Source of the DNA: Bifidobacteriaceae bacterium
GTDB taxonomy: Bacteria; Actinomycetota; Actinomycetes; Actinomycetales; WQXJ01
Reading direction: 5' to 3'
NCBI GenBank assembly: GCA_031278665.1
Contig: JAITKC010000316.1
Location: 1 to 6,733 of the forward strand
Length of the DNA: 6,733 bases
In this document: one piece after another, positions 1 to 5,643 of the stretch
How positions within the stretch are numbered: position 1 is the first letter of the stretch
Layout: every line of letters starts with the position of its first letter
Program-made: the position numbers and the translations under genes
Notes under the pieces: model-generated
Databases searched by the model: none
The model's input: the letters and a program-made list of their open reading frames with translations, nothing else
What the model was told of the DNA's origin: nothing

Positions 1-203
1 CTTCGGTGGTCGCGACCATTGGCTACGGCGCCTTCCTGACCGGACCGCCGCTGCTGGGACTGCTGGCCGATCAGATCGGTTTCCGGTTGGCCATGGCGGC
101 CCTGGCCGCCCCGGTGGTCTTGGCGATCGCCCTGGCCTCCGCCGCCAAGCCCGATCCGAACGCCGCCGCCGGTCGGCCTGGCGCCGCGCCGCTTTCGGGC
201 TGA
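1..203 (+). CDS. MFS transporter, C-terminal fragment (5' end outside window)
   Basis: Open frame from the window edge (first full codon at 3) to TGA at 201-203, giving about 66 residues of a protein that begins upstream. It reads as the last helices of a major facilitator superfamily permease. A small-residue helix segment with [17 protein letters not shown] is followed by a basic/aromatic turn (QIGFR), then a final hydrophobic helix rich in Ala, Val and Leu, and a short polar Pro/Ala tail in the cytoplasm. The glycine/proline pattern G-Y-x-x-F-x-x-G-P-P-L-x-G-x-L-A-D is typical of the penultimate helix and following loop in MFS proteins resembling YbjJ/FucP-type permeases. That subfamily assignment is inference from a short stretch. 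Substrate cannot be told. The GTG at 6 is an internal valine codon, not a start. A separate promoter lies downstream, so it is probably not in the same operon as the next gene. Confidence 0.8.
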   Translation, partial: SVVATIGYGAFLTGPPLLGLLADQIGFRLAMAALAAPVVLAIALASAAKPDPNAAAGRPGAAPLSG

Positions 204-235
204 TCCGGCGTCCCGGACGGCCGGATTCGGTGGGG

Positions 236-241
236 TAAAGT
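236..241 (+). promoter_or_regulatory. Candidate -10 element for the YbjN-like/ATPase operon
   Basis: TAAAGT fits the actinobacterial TANNNT -10 consensus and predicts a transcript start near 248. That leaves an untranslated leader of about 40 nt before the GTG at 288, with a good Shine-Dalgarno sequence inside it. No convincing -35 is visible; only a weak cggac-like match lies at the expected distance. The element overlaps the alternative GTG at 240, which argues against translation starting there. Confidence 0.45.
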
Positions 242-273
242 GGACCTGCTCTACTTACCGACCCCCCTGATCG

Positions 274-279
274 AAGGAG
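274..279 (+). promoter_or_regulatory. Shine-Dalgarno site that decides the start at 288
   Basis: AAGGAG is a near-perfect anti-16S match, separated by 8 nt from GTG at 288-290. No comparable site precedes the in-frame GTG at 240. It is the strongest ribosome binding site I noticed in the window. Confidence 0.75.
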
Positions 280-287
280 ACGCCAGC

Positions 288-728
288 GTGGGCAACCTCG
301 ACCAATTGCGCGGCACAATTCAGCGCCATCTGCAATCTGTTTTCAACCAGATCACAATTGACTCCGACGGCGATTTTTCGGCCCAGCTGGGTTCCTCCCG
401 CCTGTTCATCCGGCCCGAAACCGCGGGCTCGGACGACGACGCGCCGACTATCGTCTCGCTCTGGGTCATTCTCCTGCGGAATGTCGCCGACAGCCCCGAA
501 CTCTACGAGCACATCGCCTTCCACGCCGACGACTACCGGTTCGGCCACCTCAGCCTGCACCGCGCCGATGACGGCAGCGTCACCGTGTTGTTCACCCACC
601 AACTGCTGGGCGACTACCTCGACGAGGCCGAACTCGGCTTTGCCGCCACCGCCATGCTCCACACCGCCGACGGCCTTGACGACAAACTGCAGGCTCAGTT
701 CGGGGGAACGCTCTTCCACGAGCGCTAA
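288..728 (+). CDS. YbjN / TY-Chap-like (type III secretion chaperone-like) protein
   Basis: A 146-residue acidic, soluble protein with no signal peptide or membrane segment. I start it at GTG 288 because AAGGAG lies 8 nt upstream; a longer reading from GTG 240 adds 16 residues but has no ribosome site and overlaps the likely promoter. The layout resembles the YbjN/CesT-type fold. There is an N-terminal helix (about 3-20), beta strands around 22-42, a central hydrophobic strand (about 54-64), then SPELYEHIA, a strand pair ending in a T-H-Q-L-L-G-D-Y-L-D motif (103-112), and a C-terminal helix with T-A-D-G-L-D-D-K-L and Q-F-G-G (126-140). The closing pattern AD-x-x-D-D-x-L-x-x-x-F-G-G is what I recognise from actinobacterial TY-Chap/YbjN proteins. 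Family members are thought to bind peptides or partner proteins, and no enzymatic residues are apparent. Its stop lies 5 nt before the ATPase start, so the two are almost certainly co-transcribed and coupled. A role as substrate adaptor or chaperone for that ATPase is inference. Confidence 0.7.
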   Translation: MGNLDQLRGTIQRHLQSVFNQITIDSDGDFSAQLGSSRLFIRPETAGSDDDAPTIVSLWVILLRNVADSPELYEHIAFHADDYRFGHLSLHRADDGSVTVLFTHQLLGDYLDEAELGFAATAMLHTADGLDDKLQAQFGGTLFHER

Positions 729-733
729 CACCC

Positions 734-2773
734 ATGGCGGCCGGAATCGACGAGGTCCTCGTCCTCGACCTGGCTCGGTCGGAAGTGAAACGTTGGGGCG
801 GGACGCACCCGTCGCTGACCCACGCCGCCTGGGTGCTCTCATCGCGGTGGGAACGCGAGTTTGAGTCGGTCTTCGGGCCCGGCGCCCGGACTGCCCTGCG
901 GAATATGCTTCAAGAGCGGGATTTTCGCGGCACGCAGGACGAGTTGTCGCGGATTCTGCGCTCGGCGGCGGACCGCGAAAGCGCCTTGCTGGCGCTGCGG
1001 CGGGCGCTGAAATGGCCGGACCGCGCTGACACGGCTGCCCCCGGGTCAACCGACTCCAAGCCAGTCGACGCCGCGCCGGACGACTCCAAGCCGGACGCGC
1101 CCGCGGCGCCGGACAAATGGCCCGGACCGACGGCTGGGGCGGCGCGCGTAGTCCGGCGCGTCGCCGCAGACGGGGCGACCCGGGGACGGACCCGCGAGGC
1201 GCTCGAGTTGGCGGCCCAATTGCTGCGGGCCGAACCCGTGGTCACCGCCTTGGTCGGGGACAAGGGCGTTGGCCGCACAACCACCCTGGCGGCGGTCGCG
1301 GAAGTGCTGGCGGGACTGGACCAGCCCATTCCGGTCTGGAGCCTGGGTCCGGACACGATCATCGCGAACCCGGCGGCCAGTCTTCGGATGGTGCTCAAAG
1401 ACGTCACCAGCCCCACTGTGATCGCGGTCGACGACCTCGACGTGCTCGCCTCTTTGTCCACGGACCATCCCGAGCGCGACTTGCTCGACGCGCTTGAAGA
1501 GGCGCGCTTCCATGACCACGCCCGGCTGTTGGTGGTGCTCAACCGGCGCTATTCGGCCCGTTTGTCGGTCGTCTCGCAAAAGCTGGCCGACACGCTCCAA
1601 ACTGTGCCGATCCGCCAGCTGCCGCCGGAACAAATCGCGGGGATTGTGACGCGGACGGGTCGCCAACTGGCGGCCCGGTTCGATCTTGAGTTGAGCGGCG
1701 AGGCGCTGGAAGCGGCGCTCACCCCGGCGGTCGAGGCCGACGGCGTCGTTCAACCGGGTCTGGGAATTTCGCGTCTCGACCTGGCCTGCGCCAGAGCTTA
1801 CGTCGAGAAGGCCAAGACTGTCGGCGTGGCGCACCTGGCGGCGCAGACCGGCGGGCAGTCGGTGGCCGGCGAGTCGCGCGACCTGGCCCAGACTCTGCGT
1901 GAACGGGTCAAAGGCCAAGACCAGGCGATCGCGCAGGTGGCCCGGCGACTGACCTTGACCGGCGCCCAACTCGACCTGCGCCCGGAACGCCCGAACGGAG
2001 TGTTTTTGTTCATCGGCCCAACCGGAGTCGGCAAGACCCAGCTGGCCAAGGAACTGGCCGCCGCCGAATACGGCGGCTACGACCGCATGATCCGTCTCGA
2101 CATGAGCGAATACGCCCACGACTGGGCGATTTCGCGTATCGCCGGACCCGCGCCCGGGTATGTCGGCTCGACCGAACCGGAGAGTTGGCTGACCACCAAA
2201 GTGGTGGCCATGCCGCGCAGCCTGATCCTGCTGGACGAGGTCGAAAAAGCCCACCCCCGGGTCTGGAACTTGTTCTTGCAGGTGTTCGATGCCGGCCGGC
2301 TGACCGACGGACGCGGCGTGACCGCGGATTTCGCTGAGACGGTCATCGTCATGACCTCCAATTTGGGCGTCGAAGAGGCCAAGTCGCGGGCCATCGGCTT
2401 CGGCGAGTCGGTTGGCCAAGTCGACGACACCCGCCTTTTGGCGGCGGTCAAGGAACGCTTGGCGCCGGAGTTGCTGAACCGGGTGGACCATATAGTTGTC
2501 TTCCGAACGCTCGACATTGAGGCGATCGAGGAGATCGCGCGGTCCGAGCTGGCGGCGCTGATGGCCCGGCTGTCGTCGGCTGGCTGGGTGGTCGCCCTGG
2601 CGCCCGAGGTGGCGCCCTGGCTGGCCAGGACCGGGCACGACCCCGCCTACGGCGCTCGTCACCTGCAGCGCAATATTGAACAGGAGTTGCTGGTCCTGCT
2701 GGCTGCCGCGCCGACTCGATCCCTGCGCGTCGACGTGGTCGATGGCCGCTTGGTCGCCACCCCGGGGGTTTGA
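734..2773 (+). CDS. Hsp100/Clp-type double AAA+ ATPase with degenerate first ATPase domain
   Basis: A 679-residue ATPase related to ClpA/ClpB/ClpC unfoldases, shorter than the usual 750-870. Residues 1-100 are helical and may be a divergent half Clp-N domain. Residues 101-135 form a Pro/Ala/Asp linker with a repeated DSKP motif. The first AAA+ module (about 155-365) has a Walker A GDKGVGRT (175-182) with Arg181 replacing the catalytic Lys. Its Walker B is VIAVDDLD (229-236) with Asp234 where Glu is expected. Asp286-Thr287 stand where ClpB has its paired arginine fingers, and there is no KYRG pore tyrosine. No coiled-coil M domain follows. The second module is intact: GPTGVGKT (428-435), pore loop GYVG (Tyr476), Walker B LILLDE (497-502), sensor 1 TSN (541-543), arginine finger in PELLNR (Arg583) and sensor 2 GAR (Arg642). 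IGF (554-556) sits where ClpA/ClpC carry the ClpP-docking loop, which ClpB lacks. ATG at 734 has little Shine-Dalgarno and is probably coupled to the upstream stop. Likely a protein-remodelling or unfolding motor; substrate unknown. Confidence 0.85.
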   Translation: MAAGIDEVLVLDLARSEVKRWGGTHPSLTHAAWVLSSRWEREFESVFGPGARTALRNMLQERDFRGTQDELSRILRSAADRESALLALRRALKWPDRADTAAPGSTDSKPVDAAPDDSKPDAPAAPDKWPGPTAGAARVVRRVAADGATRGRTREALELAAQLLRAEPVVTALVGDKGVGRTTTLAAVAEVLAGLDQPIPVWSLGPDTIIANPAASLRMVLKDVTSPTVIAVDDLDVLASLSTDHPERDLLDALEEARFHDHARLLVVLNRRYSARLSVVSQKLADTLQTVPIRQLPPEQIAGIVTRTGRQLAARFDLELSGEALEAALTPAVEADGVVQPGLGISRLDLACARAYVEKAKTVGVAHLAAQTGGQSVAGESRDLAQTLRERVKGQDQAIAQVARRLTLTGAQLDLRPERPNGVFLFIGPTGVGKTQLAKELAAAEYGGYDRMIRLDMSEYAHDWAISRIAGPAPGYVGSTEPESWLTTKVVAMPRSLILLDEVEKAHPRVWNLFLQVFDAGRLTDGRGVTADFAETVIVMTSNLGVEEAKSRAIGFGESVGQVDDTRLLAAVKERLAPELLNRVDHIVVFRTLDIEAIEEIARSELAALMARLSSAGWVVALAPEVAPWLARTGHDPAYGARHLQRNIEQELLVLLAAAPTRSLRVDVVDGRLVATPGV

Positions 2774-2775
2774 AC

Positions 2776-2812
2776 CGCCCGCGCCGGCTGCCGAGGCCGC
2801 CTGCGGCGGGCG
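2776..2812 (+). terminator. Weak GC hairpin after the ATPase gene (possible terminator)
   Basis: CGCCCGC at 2776-2782 pairs perfectly with GCGGGCG at 2806-2812 around a 23-nt GC-rich loop, starting 2 nt after the ATPase stop. No T-tract follows, so it does not meet the intrinsic terminator pattern. In DNA this GC-rich such a stem may be chance. Confidence 0.2.
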
Positions 2813-2820
2813 CCGCGTCG

Positions 2821-2852
2821 GTGACGTGGCCGGGTCGGTAACATGGCCGGGT
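2821..2852 (+). repeat. Short direct duplication over the aminotransferase promoter
   Basis: The 15-mers at 2821-2835 (gtgacgtggccgggt) and 2838-2852 (gtaacatggccgggt) agree at 13 of 15 positions, 17 bp apart. The two differences (g to a) are what create the TAACAT -10 element in the second copy. The second copy runs into the GTG start codon. Confidence 0.6.
2839..2844 (+). promoter_or_regulatory. Candidate leaderless -10 element for the aminotransferase gene
   Basis: TAACAT matches TANNNT, and its last T is 6 nt before GTG 2851. This puts the predicted transcript start on the first base of the start codon. There is no Shine-Dalgarno sequence upstream of the GTG, which agrees with leaderless initiation. 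No TTGACA-like -35 is seen at 16-18 bp. Confidence 0.5.
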
Positions 2853-4158
2853 GTGGCTGTCGGAGCGCTTCGCCAGGCCGGCCCGGATCAACGCCATAGC
2901 GCGGGAGCGGGCGCGGCTCGAGGCCCAAGGCGCCCCGCCGCTGGATCTGACCGACTCCAACCCGACCCGTTTTGGGCTTTGCCCCGAGGCGGCGGGCCTG
3001 GCGGTGGCGCGGGCGGCTGGCCGGGCGCCGATCTACGAGCCGGACCCGCGCGGGCCGGTTCGCGCTCGTGAGGCTCTGGCCGCGCGCTTTGGCGGCTCGC
3101 CGGACGACTACTGGCTGACCGCCTCCACCTCCGAGTCCTACTCCTGGCTGTTCGCGATCCTGACCGACCCGGGCGACACGGTGGCCGCGCCCGCGCCCGG
3201 CTACCCGCTGATCGAACCGCTGGCCCGCCTGGCCAATCTGCGGACCGTCGATTGGCGCTGGCATTATCTGGCGACGGACGGCTGGGTGGCCGACCCGCTT
3301 TCCGCCGCCTTCGCCGCCCAGGCCGGCGCCCGGTTGTTCGTGCTGGTCAATCCGGGCAATCCGACCGGGGCCTACGTTGATCGGGCGACCGCCATGAACC
3401 TGGCCGCGGCCGTGCCCGCGGCCTTGGCCGGGCGGCGGCCCGGCGGCGCGCCGCCGGCGCTGATCGCCGACGAGGTCTTCAATCCGTTCTGGCTTGAGGA
3501 CCAGCCGACCTCGCTGGCCGGACTGGATCAAACGGCCACGTTTGCGCTTGGCGGGCTGTCGAAGCTGATCTGCGCGCCGCAACTGAAGCTCGGCTGGATT
3601 CGCCTGTCCGGCCCGGCGCGCGCCCTGCCGTCGCTGCGCGCCGCCCTCGACCAGGTGGCGGACGTCTTCTTGTCGGTGTCAGGTCCCGTCGCCCGGGCTT
3701 TGCCGGACTTGCTGGACCTCGCCGACGATGCCGTCGCGCGGACCCGCGCTCGCCTGTCGGATAATCTCACGACCGCAAGAGCCGTCTTCGGCGCCGCCCC
3801 CTACGGCGTCAGGCGCTGCGGCGGCGGTTGGAGCGTCATCGTCGACCTGCCCCGCGACCTCGGCGACGCCGGCGGCGACGGGGATGGCGACGGGGGCGGC
3901 CGCGGGGATGGCGACGGGGATGGCGACGGGGGCGGCCACGGGGCGGCGGGCGGATGCGGACTGGGCGGCCCGGACGGCCCGGAGGGCGACGACCTCGCGG
4001 TCTGGCTGCTGCGTCGGGCCGGGCTGGCCGTCCATCCGGGCTGGTTCTACGACATCGTCGACCGGCCGTCGGTGGTCCTGTCGCTGCTGGCGCGGCCGCC
4101 CGAGTTCGCGGAGGGCTGCCGACGCCTGCTCGCCGCCCTTGAGGAAGCGCGCCGCTGA
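2851..4158 (+). CDS. PLP-dependent aminotransferase, class I/II (fold type I)
   Basis: A 435-residue cytosolic enzyme of the aspartate aminotransferase fold, in the subgroup recognised by an N-terminal DLT-x-SNPT motif (here DLTDSNPTRFGL). Later landmarks are the STSESYSWLF segment that cradles the cofactor phosphate, NPGNPTG (167-173), ADEVF with Asp207 for the pyridine nitrogen, and LSK with Lys238 as the Schiff-base lysine. After it comes the LKLGWIRLSGP strand typical of this subgroup. The C-terminal small domain ends with HPGWFYDI and a SLLARPPEF segment; I see no clear second substrate-binding Arg there. Substrate is not predictable. Residues 338-379 are a Gly/Asp low-complexity stretch between GGWSVIVDLPR and the helix starting DDLAVWLL. 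Relatives have a short loop there, and removing it brings the length near the usual 390-400. GTG 2851 is chosen for its position 6 nt after a TAACAT element and the immediate match to family N-termini. The gene converges with pyrE, with 16 bp between stops. Confidence 0.88.
   Translation: MWLSERFARPARINAIARERARLEAQGAPPLDLTDSNPTRFGLCPEAAGLAVARAAGRAPIYEPDPRGPVRAREALAARFGGSPDDYWLTASTSESYSWLFAILTDPGDTVAAPAPGYPLIEPLARLANLRTVDWRWHYLATDGWVADPLSAAFAAQAGARLFVLVNPGNPTGAYVDRATAMNLAAAVPAALAGRRPGGAPPALIADEVFNPFWLEDQPTSLAGLDQTATFALGGLSKLICAPQLKLGWIRLSGPARALPSLRAALDQVADVFLSVSGPVARALPDLLDLADDAVARTRARLSDNLTTARAVFGAAPYGVRRCGGGWSVIVDLPRDLGDAGGDGDGDGGGRGDGDGDGDGGGHGAAGGCGLGGPDGPEGDDLAVWLLRRAGLAVHPGWFYDIVDRPSVVLSLLARPPEFAEGCRRLLAALEEARR
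3877..3948 (+). repeat. In-frame 36-bp tandem repeat encoding Gly/Asp-rich insert
   Basis: Two adjacent 36-bp units (3877-3912 and 3913-3948). The first 27 bases of each agree at 26 positions, and the remainder has drifted. Inside each unit a smaller ggggatggcgac-like motif recurs. The units are in the same reading frame, encoding runs such as GDGDGDGGG at residues 343-365 of the aminotransferase. This looks like replication-slippage expansion in a surface loop. Confidence 0.8.
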
Positions 4159-4174
4159 CCGGCCGGGCGGGGCG

Positions 4175-4831
4175 TCAGATTTCGGCCAAACCGAGATCTT
4201 CGAGGCCGAAAAGATAGTGGTAGTCAAGGCCGAGGGCCTCAATTCGGGCCCGCGCGCCGGTCGAGCGGTCGACTATCACGGCCACGGCTTTGACCTCGGC
4301 GCCGGCTTCGCGCAGGGCCTCGACCGCGGCTATGACCGAGCCGCCGGTGGTCGAGGTGTCCTCGACCGCGATGACCGGGCGGCCGGCCACGGCCGGCCCC
4401 TCGATCTGGCGCTGAAGGCCATGCGCCTTGGCGCCCTTGCGGACCACGAAGGCGTCCAGGTCCAAGCCGCGGGCGGCGGCGGCGTGGAGCATGGCGGCCG
4501 CGACCGGATCCGCGCCCATCGTCAACCCGCCGACCGCCGCGTAGTCCTCGCCGGCCACCAGGCCCCGCTCCTCCAACAGGTCGATCAGCAGATGCCCGGT
4601 CAACGGCGCGGCTTGATGATGCAAGGTGACCCGCCTCAGATCAACGTAGTAGTCGGCCTGGCGGCCGGAGGCCAGAACCACCCGGCCCCGGATCACGGCC
4701 AAATCGACGATTAGTCGGCGCAGTTGTTCGCGCCGGTCCAAGGCGGCTAGTTCGGCCGGTCCGGCCGGTCCGGTCAGCTCCGCTTGTTCGGCCGGTCCGC
4801 CCAAGTCCGCCGCGCCGGCGGGCGTGGCCAT
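4175..4831 (-). CDS. pyrE: Orotate phosphoribosyltransferase
   Basis: Transfers the ribose-5-phosphate of PRPP to orotate, giving OMP in the fifth step of UMP synthesis. It acts in the cytosol, usually as a homodimer with a shared active site. The 218-residue reading shows the orotate PRTase landmarks: GRVVLASGRQADYYVDLRR (49-67), GGLTMGADPVA (101-111), the flexible catalytic loop RKGAKAHG (131-138) that reaches across the dimer, and the PRPP-binding VIAVEDTSTTGGS (153-165). It resembles mycobacterial PyrE closely from about residue 35 onward. The first 31 residues are an extra Ala/Gly/Pro/Glu segment containing a repeat. ATG at 4831 is chosen, with ggtgag close upstream. GTG at 4840, overlapping the dehydrogenase stop as GTGA, would add three residues and is equally possible. 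It lies directly downstream of the dehydrogenase gene, so it is probably co-transcribed from the divergent promoter. No other pyr genes are nearby. Confidence 0.95.
   Translation of the reverse strand: MATPAGAADLGGPAEQAELTGPAGPAELAALDRREQLRRLIVDLAVIRGRVVLASGRQADYYVDLRRVTLHHQAAPLTGHLLIDLLEERGLVAGEDYAAVGGLTMGADPVAAAMLHAAAARGLDLDAFVVRKGAKAHGLQRQIEGPAVAGRPVIAVEDTSTTGGSVIAAVEALREAGAEVKAVAVIVDRSTGARARIEALGLDYHYLFGLEDLGLAEI
4750..4799 (-). repeat. GGCCGGTCC-type repeats in the pyrE N-terminal extension
   Basis: The 14-mer gttcggccggtccg occurs at 4750-4763 and again at 4786-4799 (36 bp apart, in frame), with an extra ggccggtcc between. It encodes the related peptides GPAEQAEL and GPAELAAL near residues 12-31 of PyrE, ahead of the conserved enzyme core. 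Confidence 0.7.
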
Positions 4832-4836
4832 CGCGC

Positions 4837-5595
4837 TCACCGATCCTCGACCAGGCTGAGGGCCCGCACTATGAACCGGGGCAGCAACCGGGCGATTTGC
4901 CCAATCGCGGCGTAACGCCAAGACGGCGTGGAGAGCACGGCCCCGCGGCGGACGTCGGCCAAACCTTTGGCGACGACATCGGCGGCCGAAAGCCAGGCGA
5001 CCGAAGGATACGACAGGTAATCCAAGCCGGCGCGAGCGTGGAACTCGGTCCGCGTCAGCCCCGGCAACAGGGTTGTCGCGGTCACCCCCGTGCCTTTCAA
5101 CTCCACCGCCAGCCCTTCGGTGAAAGTCTTCACCCAGGCTTTGTCGGCGGCGTAAATCCCGCCCGCCAAATAGGCGGCGATCGAGGAAACGTTGAGGATC
5201 GCGCCGCGCCCGCGCTTGACCATCGCCCCGGCTGCCGCGTGCGACAGCGTCATCACGGCGTGGATCATCACTTTCTCCATCGCCGCCAGGTCCTTCAAGG
5301 AGGCGTCCACGAACGACTGGCGGATTCCGAAACCGGCGTTGTTGACCAGTAACCCGACCGGTCTGGCGGACGCCTTCAACCGGGACGCCACCCGGCCCAG
5401 GTCGCGCTCTTTCGACAGATCCGCCGGCAACACCTCGACCCGCACGCCGGCCGCCGCCCGAAGTTTGCCCGCCACCTGTTCCAGTCGCTCCGCGTCCCGC
5501 GACACCAGCACCAAATTGTGCCGGACAGTGGCCAACTGCCAGGCGAATTCCTCGCCCAGTCCAGCGCTCGCCCCAGTGATCAGTGCCGTACCCAT
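4837..5595 (-). CDS. Short-chain dehydrogenase/reductase (SDR), classical type
   Basis: A 252-residue NAD(P)-dependent oxidoreductase with a Rossmann fold. The cofactor glycine motif TGASAGLG is at 7-14. VSRD at 31-34 supplies an Arg after the second strand, which in this family favours NADPH. The acidic ADLS lies at 58-61, and NNAG, which stabilises the central sheet, at 85-88. The catalytic set is Asn/Ser in NVSS (Ser138) and Tyr148-x3-Lys152, here YAADK instead of the common YSASK. The PG motif (178-179) after the catalytic helix is present. The sequence resembles the DltE-like/YqjQ-like group of uncharacterised SDRs, so no substrate can be named. The C-terminal LARLLPRFIVRAL segment is amphipathic and may touch membrane or a partner. 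ATG at 5595 lies 6 nt after a TAGGCT -10 element with no Shine-Dalgarno sequence, implying leaderless translation. Its stop abuts or overlaps the pyrE start, suggesting one transcript. Confidence 0.92.
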   Translation of the reverse strand: MGTALITGASAGLGEEFAWQLATVRHNLVLVSRDAERLEQVAGKLRAAAGVRVEVLPADLSKERDLGRVASRLKASARPVGLLVNNAGFGIRQSFVDASLKDLAAMEKVMIHAVMTLSHAAAGAMVKRGRGAILNVSSIAAYLAGGIYAADKAWVKTFTEGLAVELKGTGVTATTLLPGLTRTEFHARAGLDYLSYPSVAWLSAADVVAKGLADVRRGAVLSTPSWRYAAIGQIARLLPRFIVRALSLVEDR

Positions 5596-5601
5596 GAGCC
5601 C

Positions 5602-5607
5602 AGCCTA
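5602..5607 (-). promoter_or_regulatory. Candidate leaderless -10 element for SDR-pyrE
   Basis: On the - strand TAGGCT (5607 to 5602) is followed by 6 nt and then the ATG at 5595, so transcription would start on the A of the ATG. No clear -35 is visible at the usual distance. Confidence 0.45.
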
Positions 5608-5608
5608 C

Positions 5609-5637
5609 TTGGCCGCTCCAAACACGCCACTTACCCT
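5609..5637 (+). promoter_or_regulatory. Candidate leaderless promoter for xthA
   Basis: TTGGCC (5609-5614) as a partial -35, a 17-bp spacer, and TACCCT (5632-5637) as -10. The last T is 6 nt before ATG 5644, predicting a transcript beginning on the start codon. It shares the 48-bp gap with the opposing SDR promoter, and the -10 elements of the two are only 24 bp apart. Confidence 0.5.
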
Positions 5638-5643
5638 GGGGTG

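Noticed and set aside
255..1049. A 264-codon open frame on the - strand across the YbjN-like gene and the start of the ATPase gene
   Set aside because: Low-complexity Arg/Pro/Ala translation without family motifs, spanning the boundary of two well-supported genes. It is a codon-bias shadow.
1046..2662. A 538-codon open frame on the - strand, fully inside the ATPase gene
   Set aside because: Antisense shadow of a GC-rich gene. Its product is rich in Arg, Gly and Gln with no recognisable motif, while the + strand frame carries every Clp landmark.
4159..4174. Bidirectional terminator between the aminotransferase gene and pyrE
   Set aside because: Only 16 bp of G/C-rich sequence with no convincing stem-loop and no T-tract on either strand.
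3679..4714. Long open frames on both strands overlapping the aminotransferase and pyrE genes
   Set aside because: They cross the convergent stop codons of two clear genes and encode repetitive Gly/Ala/Arg sequence.
5518..5643. N-terminal extension of xthA back to 5518
   Set aside because: It overlaps the divergent SDR coding region and its promoter, and the conserved family N-terminus begins exactly at ATG 5644.
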